Of a stretch of 6,445 nt of DNA, positions 6,413 to 6,445 are shown in pieces. Location of the stretch: assembly GCA_934133115.1 (NCBI GenBank), contig CAKPAV010000101.1:1-6445 (forward strand), in the 5' to 3' direction. The DNA is from an uncultured Bacilli bacterium (GTDB lineage: Bacteria > Bacillota_I > Bacilli_A > RFN20 > CAG-826). The notes beneath the pieces are model-generated. The model ran no database searches and was not told the DNA's origin. It saw only the letters and a program-made list of their open reading frames with translations. Position numbers and translations under genes: made by a program. The first letter of the stretch is position 1. Every line of letters begins with the position of its first letter.

Positions 6413-6445
6413 TGGAGAAGGCGACGGGAATCTAACCCGCATAAT
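6413..6445 (-). tRNA. 3' end of a tRNA-like gene (possibly tRNA-Gly), cut by the window edge
   Basis: Read on the - strand, the end of the window gives ATTAT, then a T-arm (GCGGG, loop TTAGATT, CCCGT; five pairs, one of them G-U), a 7-base acceptor 3' strand CGCCTTC, discriminator T and an encoded CCA (6413-6415). T-arm sequence, variable-region bases and U73 recall Bacillota tRNA-Gly. However, the T-loop has A where the near-invariant C56 should be, and the acceptor strand implies A2-U71, unusual for tRNA-Gly. The anticodon and 5' half are outside the window, so the isotype is not determined. It could be a functional tRNA, a divergent phage-carried tRNA, or an attachment-site copy of a tRNA 3' end. 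Confidence 0.6.

Overview
The window is dominated by one giant open frame on the + strand. It is already open at the left edge and runs to a TAA at 6291-6293, so at least 2096 residues are visible and the real start lies upstream. The DNA is AT-rich (roughly 30% GC by eye) and Lys/Asn/Ile-rich. It uses the standard bacterial code, with Trp written TGG and no in-frame TGA. This points to a low-GC Bacillota host (Clostridia/Bacilli type) and to a prophage or related integrative element.

The giant protein looks like a phage 'polyvalent' protein, a very large multidomain protein thought to be injected into or delivered to the host with the DNA. Residues below are numbered from the Met at 33. In order it shows: an Ala/Gly-rich helical segment (nt 3-480) and a poorly recognisable region (nt 480-1385); a PBECR-like nuclease-fold domain with an H-x4-H motif (nt 1386-1718); a Ser/Asn/Thr-rich linker (to about 1925); a GNAT-like acetyltransferase-fold domain (about 2109-2525); a long charged helical stretch (about 2526-3540); the conserved helical core of phage large polyvalent proteins (about 3540-5370); and a helical C-terminal module (about 5595-6293). 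All domain names are assigned from remembered sequence patterns, not from a database search.

The most unusual object is a small nested reading frame at 1927-2100, in the +1 frame inside the giant gene between the PBECR and GNAT domains. It has a near-perfect Shine-Dalgarno sequence (AAAGGAGGAG) at ideal spacing, an ATG start, and encodes a 57-residue, very protein-like Lys/Glu-rich helical polypeptide. If real, this stretch codes for two proteins at once.

The last 150 bases hold no protein gene. They contain three copies of a TTCCCTTRCA direct repeat, a hairpin with an oligo-U tail readable on the - strand, and the 3' end of a tRNA-like sequence on the - strand, cut by the window edge. A tRNA 3' end abutting a phage-type gene, with iterated short repeats between, is the expected look of an integration boundary: the element lies to the left and the tRNA target to the right.
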